64,000 nucleotides of DNA, taken from assembly GCF_027622945.1 (NCBI RefSeq), contig NZ_JAPZVQ010000011.1, positions 33,856 to 97,855 of the forward strand, given 5' to 3'. A program made the translations under genes and the position numbers. The DNA is from Glycomyces lechevalierae. GTDB taxonomy: Bacteria > Actinomycetota > Actinomycetes > Mycobacteriales > Micromonosporaceae. Of the stretch, positions 1-7,322 are shown in pieces; positions within the stretch are counted from its first letter, which is position 1; each line of letters starts with the position of its first letter. The notes under the pieces are model-generated. The model had not been told where the DNA came from and did no database searches. It saw only the letters and a list, made by a program, of their open reading frames with translations.

Positions 1-1
1 C

Positions 2-379
2 GGTTCGGCGCACGACCGGGCGGTGATCGTCGCGGCGGGGATCACGGTCTCGGAGAGCCTGAGCGCGGCCGAGCGCCTGGCGTCGGAGGGTCTCCCGGTG
101 CGGGTCATCGACGCGTATTCGGTGAAGCCGCTCGACGCGGCCGCGATCCGTCAGGCCGCCGCGGACACCGGGCGCGTGCTCACGGTCGAGGACCACTGGC
201 CGGTCGGGGGTCTCGGGGACGCCGTCCTCGACGCCGTGGCCGGGCAGATCCCTGATGTGCGCTTCCACAAGCTCGCCGTGCGCGGCATGCCCGGTTCGGC
301 CGGGCCGGCCGAGCAGTTGGCGGCGGCCGGGATCGATGCGGCCGCGATCGTGCGGGCCACGCAGCGGCTCGTGGCCTGA
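2..379 (+). CDS. tkt: Transketolase, C-terminal part (5' end outside window)
   Basis: The reading frame is already open at base 2, so this is the last ~125 residues of a longer gene. They match the C-terminal domain of transketolase: 'AGITVSES', then 'VRVIDAYSVKPLD', then 'LTVEDHWPVGGLGDAV', and a final 'PGSAGPAEQL' segment. Transketolase moves two-carbon ketol units between sugar phosphates in the non-oxidative pentose phosphate pathway, in the cytosol. The C-terminal domain helps form the dimer, whereas the thiamine diphosphate site lies in the missing N-terminal part. The GTG at base 23 is internal and should not be taken as the start. Class is confident; the exact subfamily cannot be judged from the fragment. 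Confidence 0.85.
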   Translation, partial: GSAHDRAVIVAAGITVSESLSAAERLASEGLPVRVIDAYSVKPLDAAAIRQAAADTGRVLTVEDHWPVGGLGDAVLDAVAGQIPDVRFHKLAVRGMPGSAGPAEQLAAAGIDAAAIVRATQRLVA

Positions 380-461
380 GCTCGAGAACTCGAAAACGCC
401 GCACAGGAGAACGACGCGAACGATACTCGTGTCAACGGCTCAACGAATGGAGACGAGCAGC

Positions 462-878
462 ATGGCAACCGCACGCGACCTCATGCACACCGGGTGCACC
501 TGCGTCAAAAGCAACGACACCGCCGCGAACGCGGCGAGGATGATGGCCGAGCTGGACGTCGGCTCGATGCCGATCTGCGGCGCGGACGACGACAAGCTCC
601 ACGGCATGGTCACCGACCGGGACCTGGTCTTGCAGGTCATGGCCAAGGGCCACGACCCCGAGACGTACACGGTCGACCAGCTGCCGCAGGGCCACCTGTT
701 CCTCGCGGACGCGAACGAGGACGTCGACCTCACCATCGCCAAGATGAAGGAGCACCAGATCAGCCGGCTTCCGGTGATCGATCAGGGCCGCCTCGTGGGC
801 ATCATCTCGCTCGGGGACGTCGCCCATCGCATGCCCGAATCGGTCACCGGGGACCTCGCGGGCTCCATCAAGTCCTGA
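462..878 (+). CDS. CBS-domain pair protein
   Basis: This is a 138-residue protein made of two CBS domains and little else. The first covers roughly residues 5-60 ('ARDLMHTGCTCV' to 'VTDRDLVLQVM') and the second residues 70-128 ('LFLADANEDVDLTI' to 'GIISLGDVAHRM'). CBS pairs bind adenine nucleotides such as AMP, ATP or SAM and act as energy sensors; stand-alone ones are common in actinobacteria and are often linked to stress or dormancy. The ATG at 462 was chosen because it follows a GGAGACGAG purine stretch and begins at the domain edge; an in-frame ATG at 447 lacks a ribosome site. The partner it regulates cannot be told from context. Confidence 0.85.
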   Translation: MATARDLMHTGCTCVKSNDTAANAARMMAELDVGSMPICGADDDKLHGMVTDRDLVLQVMAKGHDPETYTVDQLPQGHLFLADANEDVDLTIAKMKEHQISRLPVIDQGRLVGIISLGDVAHRMPESVTGDLAGSIKS

Positions 879-940
879 CCGCGATCGGAAGCGCAGTCGG
901 GACCGGAGCCCCTTGGGACGCAAGACCACAGGGGGTGGAA

Positions 941-974
941 CGACGCCGCCGCGGCGAAAGCCGCGGCGGCGTCG
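941..974 (+). terminator. 15-bp GC hairpin with GAAA loop
   Basis: Bases 941-955 and 960-974 are perfect reverse complements around a GAAA tetraloop. The hairpin lies 63 bases after the CBS gene. There is no following T run, as is usual for GC-rich actinobacterial terminators, so termination is inferred from position and stability. Confidence 0.65.
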
Positions 975-1070
975 CCGTCACCGCCCCGCTTCCCTAGGGC
1001 CGACGGCGGGACGCCGGTGTTTCGCCCGCACCGCCCCGGGTACCTCCGGGATCTAGTGGAGGAGGCGGCC

Positions 1071-1619
1071 ATGACGCGCAACCACAACCTGATCAGAGTG
1101 CTCGCGGACGACTATCGGGCGATGGAGGAGGTCTTCGGCGAGATCGAAGCGCACGAGGGCCCGCCCGAACAGCGCAAGGACCTCGTCGACCACGCCCTCG
1201 CCGAAACGGTCCGCCAGTGGACCGCCGAGGAGCGGTACGTGTTCCCCGAAGTCCGCAGACACGTCCCGGACGGCGACGCACTGGTCGACCGCGAGATCGA
1301 CGCGCACCACCGCATCGACGGTCTGCTGCTGGACCTGGAGGTCTTCGGGCCCGAGCATCCTCACTTCGAGCAGAAACTGCGAGAGTTCATCGACGACTAC
1401 CGCCAGAACGTCCAGGAGGAGCGCCACAACCTCGTGCCCAGGCTCCAGGAATCCTGCAGCGAGGCCACGCTCGACGAACTCGGCGACAAGCTCCTGCGGG
1501 TCAAGGAGACCGCTCCGACACGGCCGCATCCGCAAGCAGCCCAGGTGTTCCCGCCCGAACGCGCACTGCAGCCGGGGGCGGGGTTCATCAACCGCATCCG
1601 CGACTCGATTCGGCCTTGA
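1071..1619 (+). CDS. Hemerythrin (HHE) domain protein
   Basis: The 182-residue protein has the helical HHE arrangement: an early His in 'RNHNLI', 'WTAEERYVFPEV', 'EIDAHHRIDGLL' and 'VQEERHNLVPRL'. These His and Glu residues are those that bind a non-haem di-iron centre in bacterial hemerythrins. Such proteins bind O2, NO or iron and act in the cytosol in oxygen or redox stress. The ATG at 1071 sits behind a very strong GTGGAGGAGG ribosome site; in-frame codons further upstream have none. The C-terminal ~40 residues are proline-rich and probably loose. It faces the sigma factor gene, which belongs to the stress-response type, so a shared stress role is plausible but not shown. Confidence 0.88.
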   Translation: MTRNHNLIRVLADDYRAMEEVFGEIEAHEGPPEQRKDLVDHALAETVRQWTAEERYVFPEVRRHVPDGDALVDREIDAHHRIDGLLLDLEVFGPEHPHFEQKLREFIDDYRQNVQEERHNLVPRLQESCSEATLDELGDKLLRVKETAPTRPHPQAAQVFPPERALQPGAGFINRIRDSIRP

Positions 1620-1634
1620 GCGGCACTTCGAGAC

Positions 1635-1664
1635 GGAGCGGCGGGCCCATCGGCCCGCCGCTCC
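1635..1664. terminator. Bidirectional terminator between convergent genes
   Basis: A perfect 13-bp inverted repeat (1635-1647 and 1652-1664, loop CATC) lies midway between the convergent hemerythrin and sigma-factor genes, the place expected for a shared terminator. Confidence 0.8.
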
Positions 1665-1695
1665 GGCGTGGTGCTCCGTTCATCGGACGACTCCC

Positions 1696-2493
1696 CTACC
1701 GGGGCGTCTTGTCCAAGCCGTCACGCAGATCCTCCAGCGTCCGGTGCAGGAGCCGGGAGACGTGCATCTGCGAGATGCCCACCTCCTCGGCGATCTGCGT
1801 CTGGGTCATGTCGCCGTAGTACCGCAGCGCCAGGATCTTGCGCTCCCGCTGCGGGAGCTCCTGGATCAGCGGCACCAGCGACTCGTGGTTCTCGACGAGT
1901 TCGAGCGCTACGTCCTCCTCGCCCACCGACTCGGCGAGCGTGGTGCGCTCCCCGTCGGCGAACGGCGGCTCGTCCAGCGATACCGCCCGGTAGGCCTGCC
2001 GCGCCTCGTAGCCCTCCTGCACCTCGGCGACCGTGATGTCGAGGTGCTCGGCCATCTCCTCATCCGTGGGCGGCCGGCCCAGGCGCTGCGACAGCTCGCC
2101 GCCGGCCTGGTTCAGCGCGATCCGCAACTCCTGCAGCCGGCGCGGGACGCGCATCGGCCAGCTCGTGTCGCGGAAGTGCCGTCTCACTTCGCCCATCACG
2201 GTGGGCACGGCATAGGAGAGGAAGTCCGCCCCCTGGTCGGGGTCGAAGCGGTCCACGGCGTGGATGAGGCCCACGGAGGCGACCTGCACGAGGTCGTCCT
2301 TCGCGATGCCCTTGCCCGCGAACCGCTGCGCGATGTGCTCCGCCAGGGGCAGGTGGCCGGTGACGAGCCGCTCGCGCACCTCTGCTCGGCGCGGGTCGGC
2401 CTCGTCCAGGGAGGCCAGCTCCCGGAACAGTGGCGCCAGGTGGCCGTACTCGTCCGAACCCTGTCGCTTGCTCTTCGATCGATTGTCTGCCAT
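1696..2493 (-). CDS. RNA polymerase sigma factor, SigB/SigF/SigG family
   Basis: This 265-residue sigma-70 family protein has region 2 ('DLVQVASVGLIHAVDRFDP', 'FLSYAVPTVMGEVRRHFRD'), region 3 ('RVPRRLQELRIAL', 'LGRPPTDEEMAEHL') and region 4 ('LPQRERKILALRYYGDMTQ', 'EEVGISQMHVSRLL'). The 'W-P-x-R-V-P-R-R' signature and length place it in the SigB/SigF/SigG stress and differentiation group. It directs core RNA polymerase to stress promoters. The ATG at 2493 follows GGAGGG at good spacing; an in-frame extension to 2592 would run through the promoter. No anti-sigma (RsbW) or antagonist gene lies next to it, so regulation by partner switching, usual for the group, would rely on genes elsewhere. 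Confidence 0.9.
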   Translation of the reverse strand: MADNRSKSKRQGSDEYGHLAPLFRELASLDEADPRRAEVRERLVTGHLPLAEHIAQRFAGKGIAKDDLVQVASVGLIHAVDRFDPDQGADFLSYAVPTVMGEVRRHFRDTSWPMRVPRRLQELRIALNQAGGELSQRLGRPPTDEEMAEHLDITVAEVQEGYEARQAYRAVSLDEPPFADGERTTLAESVGEEDVALELVENHESLVPLIQELPQRERKILALRYYGDMTQTQIAEEVGISQMHVSRLLHRTLEDLRDGLDKTPR

Positions 2494-2507
2494 GCGATCG
2501 CCCTCCA

Positions 2508-2592
2508 GTCCACGTGGACATCGGTTGAAGCATGTCTGCCCGCTCGGGGCCTGACGCTTCTCATTGTAAGACTGATTGGGGGCCAAAGGCAA
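2508..2592 (-). promoter_or_regulatory. Promoter and 5' UTR palindrome of the sigma-factor gene
   Basis: On the minus strand TTGCCT (2592-2587) and TACAAT (2568-2563) are 18 bp apart, a good housekeeping-type promoter giving a leader of about 60 bases. The leader carries a perfect 12-bp palindrome GTCCACGTGGAC (2508-2519) just upstream of the ribosome site. It could be an operator or a small RNA hairpin. Confidence 0.5.
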
Positions 2593-2766
2593 TGATTGGA
2601 GGTGAATTACGGATAGCTTGGGCGATAGGGGATTTCACGGGGCAAGGACCCCAGGTATCGCGATAACTGCCTGCCTGGGTACCCGTACGCGCTTTCGCCG
2701 AAACCTCCGGCTGTGCCCATCATCGCCCTTCTTGGTAAAACTTCGTTGCGCCCCAACGCCTTCGGC

Positions 2767-4494
2767 TCAGAGGCCCGTGGTCTCGCGGTACTCGCCCCAC
2801 TCCTCGCGCAGCGCCCCGCAGATCTCCCCCAGGGTCGCCTCGGCCCGGGCGGCCGCCAGGATCGGCTCGATGAGGTTCACGTCTCCCTTTGCGGCCGTGA
2901 CGATCTCGGCCAGCGCGCGGTCGACGGCGGCGTTGTCGCGGGCGGCGCGGCGGCGGCCGAGCACGGCGTTCTGCTCGCGTTCGACCTCGCCGGAGATCCG
3001 CAGGATCTCGAGGTCGGGGGTGACGGTGTCGTGGAGTTCGGTGACGCCGACGATGTGCTTGGTGCCGTCCTCGAGCTGCTGCTGGTAGGTGAAGGCGGCC
3101 TCGGCGATCTCGGCGTTGAACCAGCCGTCCTCGATCCCTTGCAGGATCCCGGAGGTGACGGGTCCGATCTCGTGGCGGCCGGCGGCCGCCATGGCCACGG
3201 CGGCGGGGTCGTCGCCGGCCTCGCCGCCGAGGGCGAGGATCTGGAGGAAGATCTTCTCGGCCTCGGCCTCGATCTTGTCGGTGAGGGCTTCGACGTACCA
3301 GGAGCCGCCGAGAGGGTCGGCGACGTTGAGGACGCCGGTCTCGTCGCGGAGCACGGACTGGGTGCGCAGGGCGATCTCGGCGGACTGGTCGGTGGGGAGG
3401 GCGAGGGTCTCGTCGAGTGCGTTGGTGTGCAACGAGTTCGTGCCGCCCATGATGGCGGCGAGGGCTTCGACGGCGGTGCGCACGACGTTGTTGTAGGGCT
3501 GCTGGGCGGTGAGGGAGACGCCGGCGGTCTGGGTGTGGAAGCGGAGCCACTGGGCGCGGTCGGTCTTGGCGCCGTAGACGTCGCGGAGCCAGCGGGCCCA
3601 GATGCGGCGGGCGGCGCGGAACTTGGCGATCTCCTCGAAGAAGTCGATGTGGGCGTCGAAGAAGAACGAGAGGCCGGGGGCGAAGCGGTCGACGTCGAGG
3701 CCGCGCGAGAGGCCGAGTTCCACATAGGAGAAGCCGTCGGCGAGGGTGAACGCGAGTTCCTGCGCGGCAGTCGATCCGGCCTCGCGGATGTGGTATCCGG
3801 AGACGGAGAGCGGCTTGTAGCGCGGGATGTTGTGCGAGCAGTACTCCATGAGGTCGCCGATGAGGCGCAGGTGCGGCTCGGGCGGGAACAGCCACTCCTT
3901 CTGGGCGATGTACTCCTTGTGGATGTCGGTCTGGAGCGTGCCGTCCAGTGTGGAGATGTCGACGCCCTGGCGTTCGGCGGCGGCGAGGTACATGCAGAAG
4001 AGGGGGACGGCGGGTCCGGAGATCGTCATGGAGGTGGTGACGCCGCCGAGGTCGATGCCGGCGAAGAGCCGGTCCATGTCGGCGGTGGAGTCGATGGCGA
4101 CGCCGCAGTGGCCGACCTCGCCGAGGGAGGCGGGCTCGTCGGAGTCGCGGCCCATGAGGGTGGGCATGTCGAACGCGACGGAGAGGCCGCCGCCGCCGGC
4201 CTTGAGGAGCATCTTGTAGCGGGCGTTGGTCTGCTCGGCGTTGCCGAAGCCGGCGAACTGCCGGATGGTCCAGGGGCGGCCGCGGTAGCCGGTGGGGTAG
4301 AGCCCGCGGGTGAAGGGGAACTCGCCGGGCCAGCCGATGCGGTCCATGCGCGGGTCGGCGACGCCTTCGGGCGGGCCGTAGACCGGTTCGGTCTCGAGCC
4401 CCGAGAGGGTGGTGAAGTCGGCTTCGCGCTTGGCGGCCGACGCGTACCGCTTGGCCCAGCGCTCCCGGCCCGCAGAGATCTGGTCAGCGTCCAC
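2767..4494 (-). CDS. icmA: B12-dependent acyl-CoA mutase large subunit, isobutyryl-CoA mutase type
   Basis: The 575-residue protein is the substrate-binding TIM-barrel part of a methylmalonyl-CoA mutase family enzyme ('RPWTIRQFAGFG', 'GLSVAFDMPT', 'SVSGYHIREAG', 'SLHTNALDE'). It has no cobalamin-binding domain, so it needs a separate small subunit, and none is encoded nearby. Two residues decide substrate: Phe80 where methylmalonyl-CoA mutase has Tyr89, and Gln198 where it has Arg207. Phe/Gln is the isobutyryl-CoA mutase pair, and the numbering from this start equals that known for Streptomyces IcmA. The Ala in 'VAFD' argues against 2-hydroxyisobutyryl-CoA mutase. The GTG at 4494 is preferred because an earlier ATG at 4611 overlaps the promoter. 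The reaction would interconvert isobutyryl- and butyryl-CoA in valine and fatty-acid metabolism. Confidence 0.85.
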   Translation of the reverse strand: MDADQISAGRERWAKRYASAAKREADFTTLSGLETEPVYGPPEGVADPRMDRIGWPGEFPFTRGLYPTGYRGRPWTIRQFAGFGNAEQTNARYKMLLKAGGGGLSVAFDMPTLMGRDSDEPASLGEVGHCGVAIDSTADMDRLFAGIDLGGVTTSMTISGPAVPLFCMYLAAAERQGVDISTLDGTLQTDIHKEYIAQKEWLFPPEPHLRLIGDLMEYCSHNIPRYKPLSVSGYHIREAGSTAAQELAFTLADGFSYVELGLSRGLDVDRFAPGLSFFFDAHIDFFEEIAKFRAARRIWARWLRDVYGAKTDRAQWLRFHTQTAGVSLTAQQPYNNVVRTAVEALAAIMGGTNSLHTNALDETLALPTDQSAEIALRTQSVLRDETGVLNVADPLGGSWYVEALTDKIEAEAEKIFLQILALGGEAGDDPAAVAMAAAGRHEIGPVTSGILQGIEDGWFNAEIAEAAFTYQQQLEDGTKHIVGVTELHDTVTPDLEILRISGEVEREQNAVLGRRRAARDNAAVDRALAEIVTAAKGDVNLIEPILAAARAEATLGEICGALREEWGEYRETTGL

Positions 4495-4609
4495 GATGAC
4501 ACCCCATTTTCGCTCGTCACTGCCGTACCGGCTCGTCGCGGCCGCGGGCTCGTGACCCGCGGGCCCCGTCGGAGACCGTTCCGGCGAGCCCCGGTCGGGC
4601 TCAAGGCCC

Positions 4610-4631
4610 ATACTACTGAACGCTCGTTCAG
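4610..4631 (-). promoter_or_regulatory. Promoter with TetR-type palindrome for the mutase gene
   Basis: CTGAACG-CT-CGTTCAG (4616-4631) is a perfect inverted repeat with a 2-bp centre, the layout used by many TetR-family repressors of acyl-CoA metabolism. On the minus strand it abuts the -10-like hexamer TAGTAT (4615-4610), so a bound repressor would block polymerase. No TetR gene is nearby. Confidence 0.6.
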
Positions 4632-4772
4632 GCGTGCAGATTCGTGGTTCCTCTGGCTATTGCACCGCTTCAGGAGTGTCTTCGCAAATCGGGCGCCTTG
4701 GGGACCCCCCGATTCCATCGTTCCCGAGCGGTACGACACCGCATATGCGCCCGAGCGGGCCTTACGGTTCGC

Positions 4773-5174
4773 TCAGTCGATGTCGCGCCAGGCGCGGAAG
4801 GCCTCGAGCTCGACGGCCACGAGCTGGCCCGGATGGAAGAGGCCGGTCACGATCACCACGGTGGCCGTGGGCTTGACGACGCCGAAGAACTCGCCGTGGA
4901 CCCGGCCCACAGGGTCGGCGTGGGCCGGGTCGGTCACGTACAGCCGGGAGCGCACGACGTCCGAGACGCCGGCCCCGGCGTGGACCATCGCGTCCAGGGC
5001 GGTCCGGAAGGCCTCGCGGGCCTGCCCGGCGGCGTCGCCCCGCAGCTGCGGGCGCGCCTCCACATCAGCGGTGCAGGCGCTCGTGACCACCAAGGGCCCC
5101 ACCGCGACCGCCCGCGAATAGCCGTAGAGCTGCGCCCACGGACCGGTCTCAGGCACCCGTTCGACCAGTGCCAT
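4773..5174 (-). CDS. RidA family protein (enamine/imine deaminase)
   Basis: The 133-residue protein is a full-length YjgF/YER057c/UK114 (RidA) domain. It has the expected core: 'VGPLVVTSACTADV', the catalytic-Arg strand 'VVRSRLYVTD', and the late Glu in 'LVAVELEAF'. RidA hydrolyses reactive 2-aminoacrylate and related enamines made by PLP enzymes, in the cytosol as a trimer. GGAGG eight bases before the ATG supports the start. It follows priA/hisA by only 15 bases on the same strand, so it is probably the last gene of the his operon. Some family members have other substrates, and the exact subgroup is not assigned. Confidence 0.88.
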   Translation of the reverse strand: MALVERVPETGPWAQLYGYSRAVAVGPLVVTSACTADVEARPQLRGDAAGQAREAFRTALDAMVHAGAGVSDVVRSRLYVTDPAHADPVGRVHGEFFGVVKPTATVVIVTGLFHPGQLVAVELEAFRAWRDID

Positions 5175-5189
5175 GCGCGCCTCCTCGGT

Positions 5190-5921
5190 TTAAAGTCCCT
5201 TCAACAGGTTCAACGCCTCAGCGACCGTGAAGTTACGCTCGTACAGCGCCGTTCCCACGATGGCGCCTTCGACGCCGATGCCGGTGAGCCCGGCCAGGGC
5301 GCGGAGGTCGTCGAGCGAGGAGACGCCGCCGGAGGCGATGACCGGCTTGTCGGTGGCCTCGCAGACCGAGCGCAGCAGGTCCAGGTTCGGGCCCGAGAGC
5401 ATCCCGTCGCTGTTCACGTCCGTGACGACGTACCGCTCGCACCCGGCGCGCTCGAGGCGCTCCAGGGTCTCGAAGAGCTCGCCGCCCTCGCGGGTCCAGC
5501 CGCGCGCGGCCAGCCGCCCGCCCTTGACGTCGAGGCCGATGGCGACGCGGTCGCCGTACTCGCCGCAGATCCGGTCGCACCACTCCGGGTTCTCCAGGGC
5601 GGCGGTGCCGATGTTGACGCGGCGGGCCCCGGAGTCCAAGGCGCGCTTCAGGGTCTCGTCGTCGCGGATGCCGCCGGAGATCTCCACCTGCATGTCCACT
5701 TTCGACACGACCTCGGCGAGCAGCCCGTGGTTCGTGCCGCGCCCGAAGGCCGCGTCGAGGTCCACGAGGTGCAGCCACTCCGAGCCCTGGCGCTGCCATT
5801 CGAGGGCGGCCTCGATCGGGTCGCCGTAGGCCTTGCCGGAGCCGGCCACGCCCTGCACGAGCTGGACGGCCTTGCCGCCGGTCACGTCCACGGCGGGAAG
5901 AAGCTGAAGTTCGGTCATCAT
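5190..5921 (-). CDS. priA: Phosphoribosyl isomerase A (HisA/TrpF bifunctional)
   Basis: This 243-residue (beta/alpha)8 barrel converts ProFAR to PRFAR in histidine synthesis. In actinobacteria the same enzyme (PriA) also does the TrpF step of tryptophan synthesis. Catalytic aspartates are seen in '[10 protein letters not shown]' near residue 11 and 'TDVNSDGML' near residue 170. The PriA-type Arg/Trp loop is seen in '[12 protein letters not shown]'. Phosphate-binding segments 'EISGGIRDD' and 'IASGGVSSL' are intact. It lies 7 bases after hisH. No trpF is visible in the window, which agrees with the dual role, but this is family knowledge and not a test. Confidence 0.93.
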   Translation of the reverse strand: MMTELQLLPAVDVTGGKAVQLVQGVAGSGKAYGDPIEAALEWQRQGSEWLHLVDLDAAFGRGTNHGLLAEVVSKVDMQVEISGGIRDDETLKRALDSGARRVNIGTAALENPEWCDRICGEYGDRVAIGLDVKGGRLAARGWTREGGELFETLERLERAGCERYVVTDVNSDGMLSGPNLDLLRSVCEATDKPVIASGGVSSLDDLRALAGLTGIGVEGAIVGTALYERNFTVAEALNLLKGL

Positions 5922-5928
5922 TTGCCTT

Positions 5929-6549
5929 TCAGGAAGCCAGGTCCTTGATCCAGTTGGACAGCAGCGCGTACCCGGCGTCGCCGGACTTCTCGGGGTGGAA
6001 CTGGGTGGCCGACACCGAGCCGCGCTCCACGGCGGCGATGAACGGCTCGTCGTGGGTGCAGATCGCGGCCAGCGCGCCCGGCGGCACGGCCTTGGCGGCG
6101 TAGGAGTGCACGAAGTAGAACCGCTCGGCCGGGTCGATCCCCGCGAACAGGCGCATGCCCGCGGCGGCTTCGACGGTGTTCCAGCCCATGTGCGGGATGC
6201 GCTGGGCGGCGAGGAGTTCCACGCGGCCCTCGAAGATGCCGACGCCGCTGGTGCGCACGCCGTGCTCGACGCCCTCTTCGAAGAGCACCTGCTCGCCCAC
6301 GCAGATCCCGAGCACGGGCGCCTCGGCGGCGGCGCGCTCGCGGATCACGGTGTCGAGGCCGTGCTTGAGCACGCCTTCCATGCAGGCGGCGTAGGCGCCC
6401 ACGCCGGGGACGACGAGGCCGTCGGCGCGGCGGGCCGCGTCGAGGTCGCTCGTCAGGGTCACGTCGCCGCCGGCGCGCTCGAGGGCGCGGAAGGCGGAGC
6501 GGAGGTTGCCCGAGCCGTAGTCGAACAGGGCCACACTGGGTTTCGCCAT
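5929..6549 (-). CDS. hisH: Imidazole glycerol phosphate synthase, glutaminase subunit HisH
   Basis: This 206-residue class I glutamine amidotransferase supplies ammonia to HisF for making IGP and AICAR. The triad is visible: Cys83 in '[13 protein letters not shown]', His185 and Glu187 in '[10 protein letters not shown]'. The nucleophile elbow reads GICVGEQ rather than the commoner GICMGMQ. HisF itself is not in the window. The gene sits between the 52-codon membrane gene and priA, all in the same direction with short gaps, so it is part of the his operon. Confidence 0.93.
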   Translation of the reverse strand: MAKPSVALFDYGSGNLRSAFRALERAGGDVTLTSDLDAARRADGLVVPGVGAYAACMEGVLKHGLDTVIRERAAAEAPVLGICVGEQVLFEEGVEHGVRTSGVGIFEGRVELLAAQRIPHMGWNTVEAAAGMRLFAGIDPAERFYFVHSYAAKAVPPGALAAICTHDEPFIAAVERGSVSATQFHPEKSGDAGYALLSNWIKDLAS

Positions 6550-6558
6550 CGGGTTCCC

Positions 6559-6717
6559 CTAGCCGTAGATCAGGTAGACGCCGCCGAGGAACGCGGCCAC
6601 GGCGACGACCGCGACGACGATCGCGGCGGCGTACTTCGCTTTGCCGCGCAGGCTGAGGGCGCCGCCGAGGAGGACCCCGGCGAGCGCCATGAGCAGGATC
6701 GGCCCGGCGTAGCTCAC
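6559..6717 (-). CDS. 52-residue membrane protein within the his operon
   Basis: This small frame starts at a GTG (6717-6715) that overlaps the hisB stop as GTGA and ends at TAG (6559). The same overlap couples hisD-hisC and hisC-hisB. The product has two hydrophobic segments, about residues 4-22 ('AGPILLMALAGVLLGGALSL') and 31-51 ('AIVVAVVAVAAFLGGVYLIY'), joined by a short basic loop 'RGKAKYA'. That fits a two-pass membrane hairpin. Its reading frame fills the gap between hisB and hisH. The function is unknown; no enzyme motif is present. Coding is supported by the overlap, the hydropathy pattern and the clean start and stop. Confidence 0.75.
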   Translation of the reverse strand: MSYAGPILLMALAGVLLGGALSLRGKAKYAAAIVVAVVAVAAFLGGVYLIYG

Positions 6718-7322
6718 AGGACGCCCTTGGTCGAGGGGATGTCCGTGCCGTCGATGCGGGTGGCGTACTTCAGGGCGCGCGCGAGGGCCTTGAACTGGGC
6801 TTCGATCACGTGGTGCGCGTCGGGCTTCTGGCCGGGGTTGGCGGCGCGGAGCACGGTGACGTGCAGGCAGATCCGGGCGTGGTACGCGAAGGACTCGAGG
6901 ATGTGACGGGTCATCGAGGTCGGGTAGTCGGTGTTGATCATCGGCGCGATGTCCATGGGCTCCTCGTGGACCATGTACGGGCGGCCCGAGAGGTCGACGA
7001 CGGCGCGCGCGAGCACCTCGTCGAGGGGCACGGAGGCGTCGGCGAAGCGGACCACGCCGGCCTTGTCGCCCAGGGCCTCGGCGAAGGCCTGGCCGAGGGC
7101 GATCGCGGTGTCCTCCATGGTGTGGTGGGCGTCGATGTGCAGGTCGCCCTTGACGGCGATCTTGATGTCGAACCCGCCGTGCTTGCCGAGCTGGTGGAGC
7201 ATGTGGTCGTAGAAGCCGACGCCGGTCGAGATGTCGACGGTCTTCTCGGTGCCGTCGAGGTCGACGTAGACGTCGACGCTGGTCTCGCCGGTGGTGCGGA
7301 CGATGTGCGCGGTACGGCTCAC
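6714..7322 (-). CDS. hisB: Imidazoleglycerol-phosphate dehydratase HisB
   Basis: This 202-residue manganese enzyme dehydrates IGP to imidazole acetol phosphate. Metal-binding histidine clusters are intact: 'GFYDHMLHQLGKHGGFD', 'DAHHTMEDTAIALG' and 'DAHHVIEAQFKA'. It has no phosphatase fusion, as expected outside the enterobacteria. The GTG start at 7322 overlaps the hisC stop (GTGA), and the stop overlaps the start of the small membrane gene. A longer in-frame extension upstream is antisense-like filler inside hisC and was rejected. Confidence 0.94.
   Translation of the reverse strand: MSRTAHIVRTTGETSVDVYVDLDGTEKTVDISTGVGFYDHMLHQLGKHGGFDIKIAVKGDLHIDAHHTMEDTAIALGQAFAEALGDKAGVVRFADASVPLDEVLARAVVDLSGRPYMVHEEPMDIAPMINTDYPTSMTRHILESFAYHARICLHVTVLRAANPGQKPDAHHVIEAQFKALARALKYATRIDGTDIPSTKGVL

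Noticed and set aside
2713..5121. Very long plus-strand open frame (about 800 codons) opposite the mutase and RidA genes
   Set aside because: Its product is Gly/Val/Glu/Asp low-complexity with no domain; it is the mirror of real minus-strand genes with high third-position GC.
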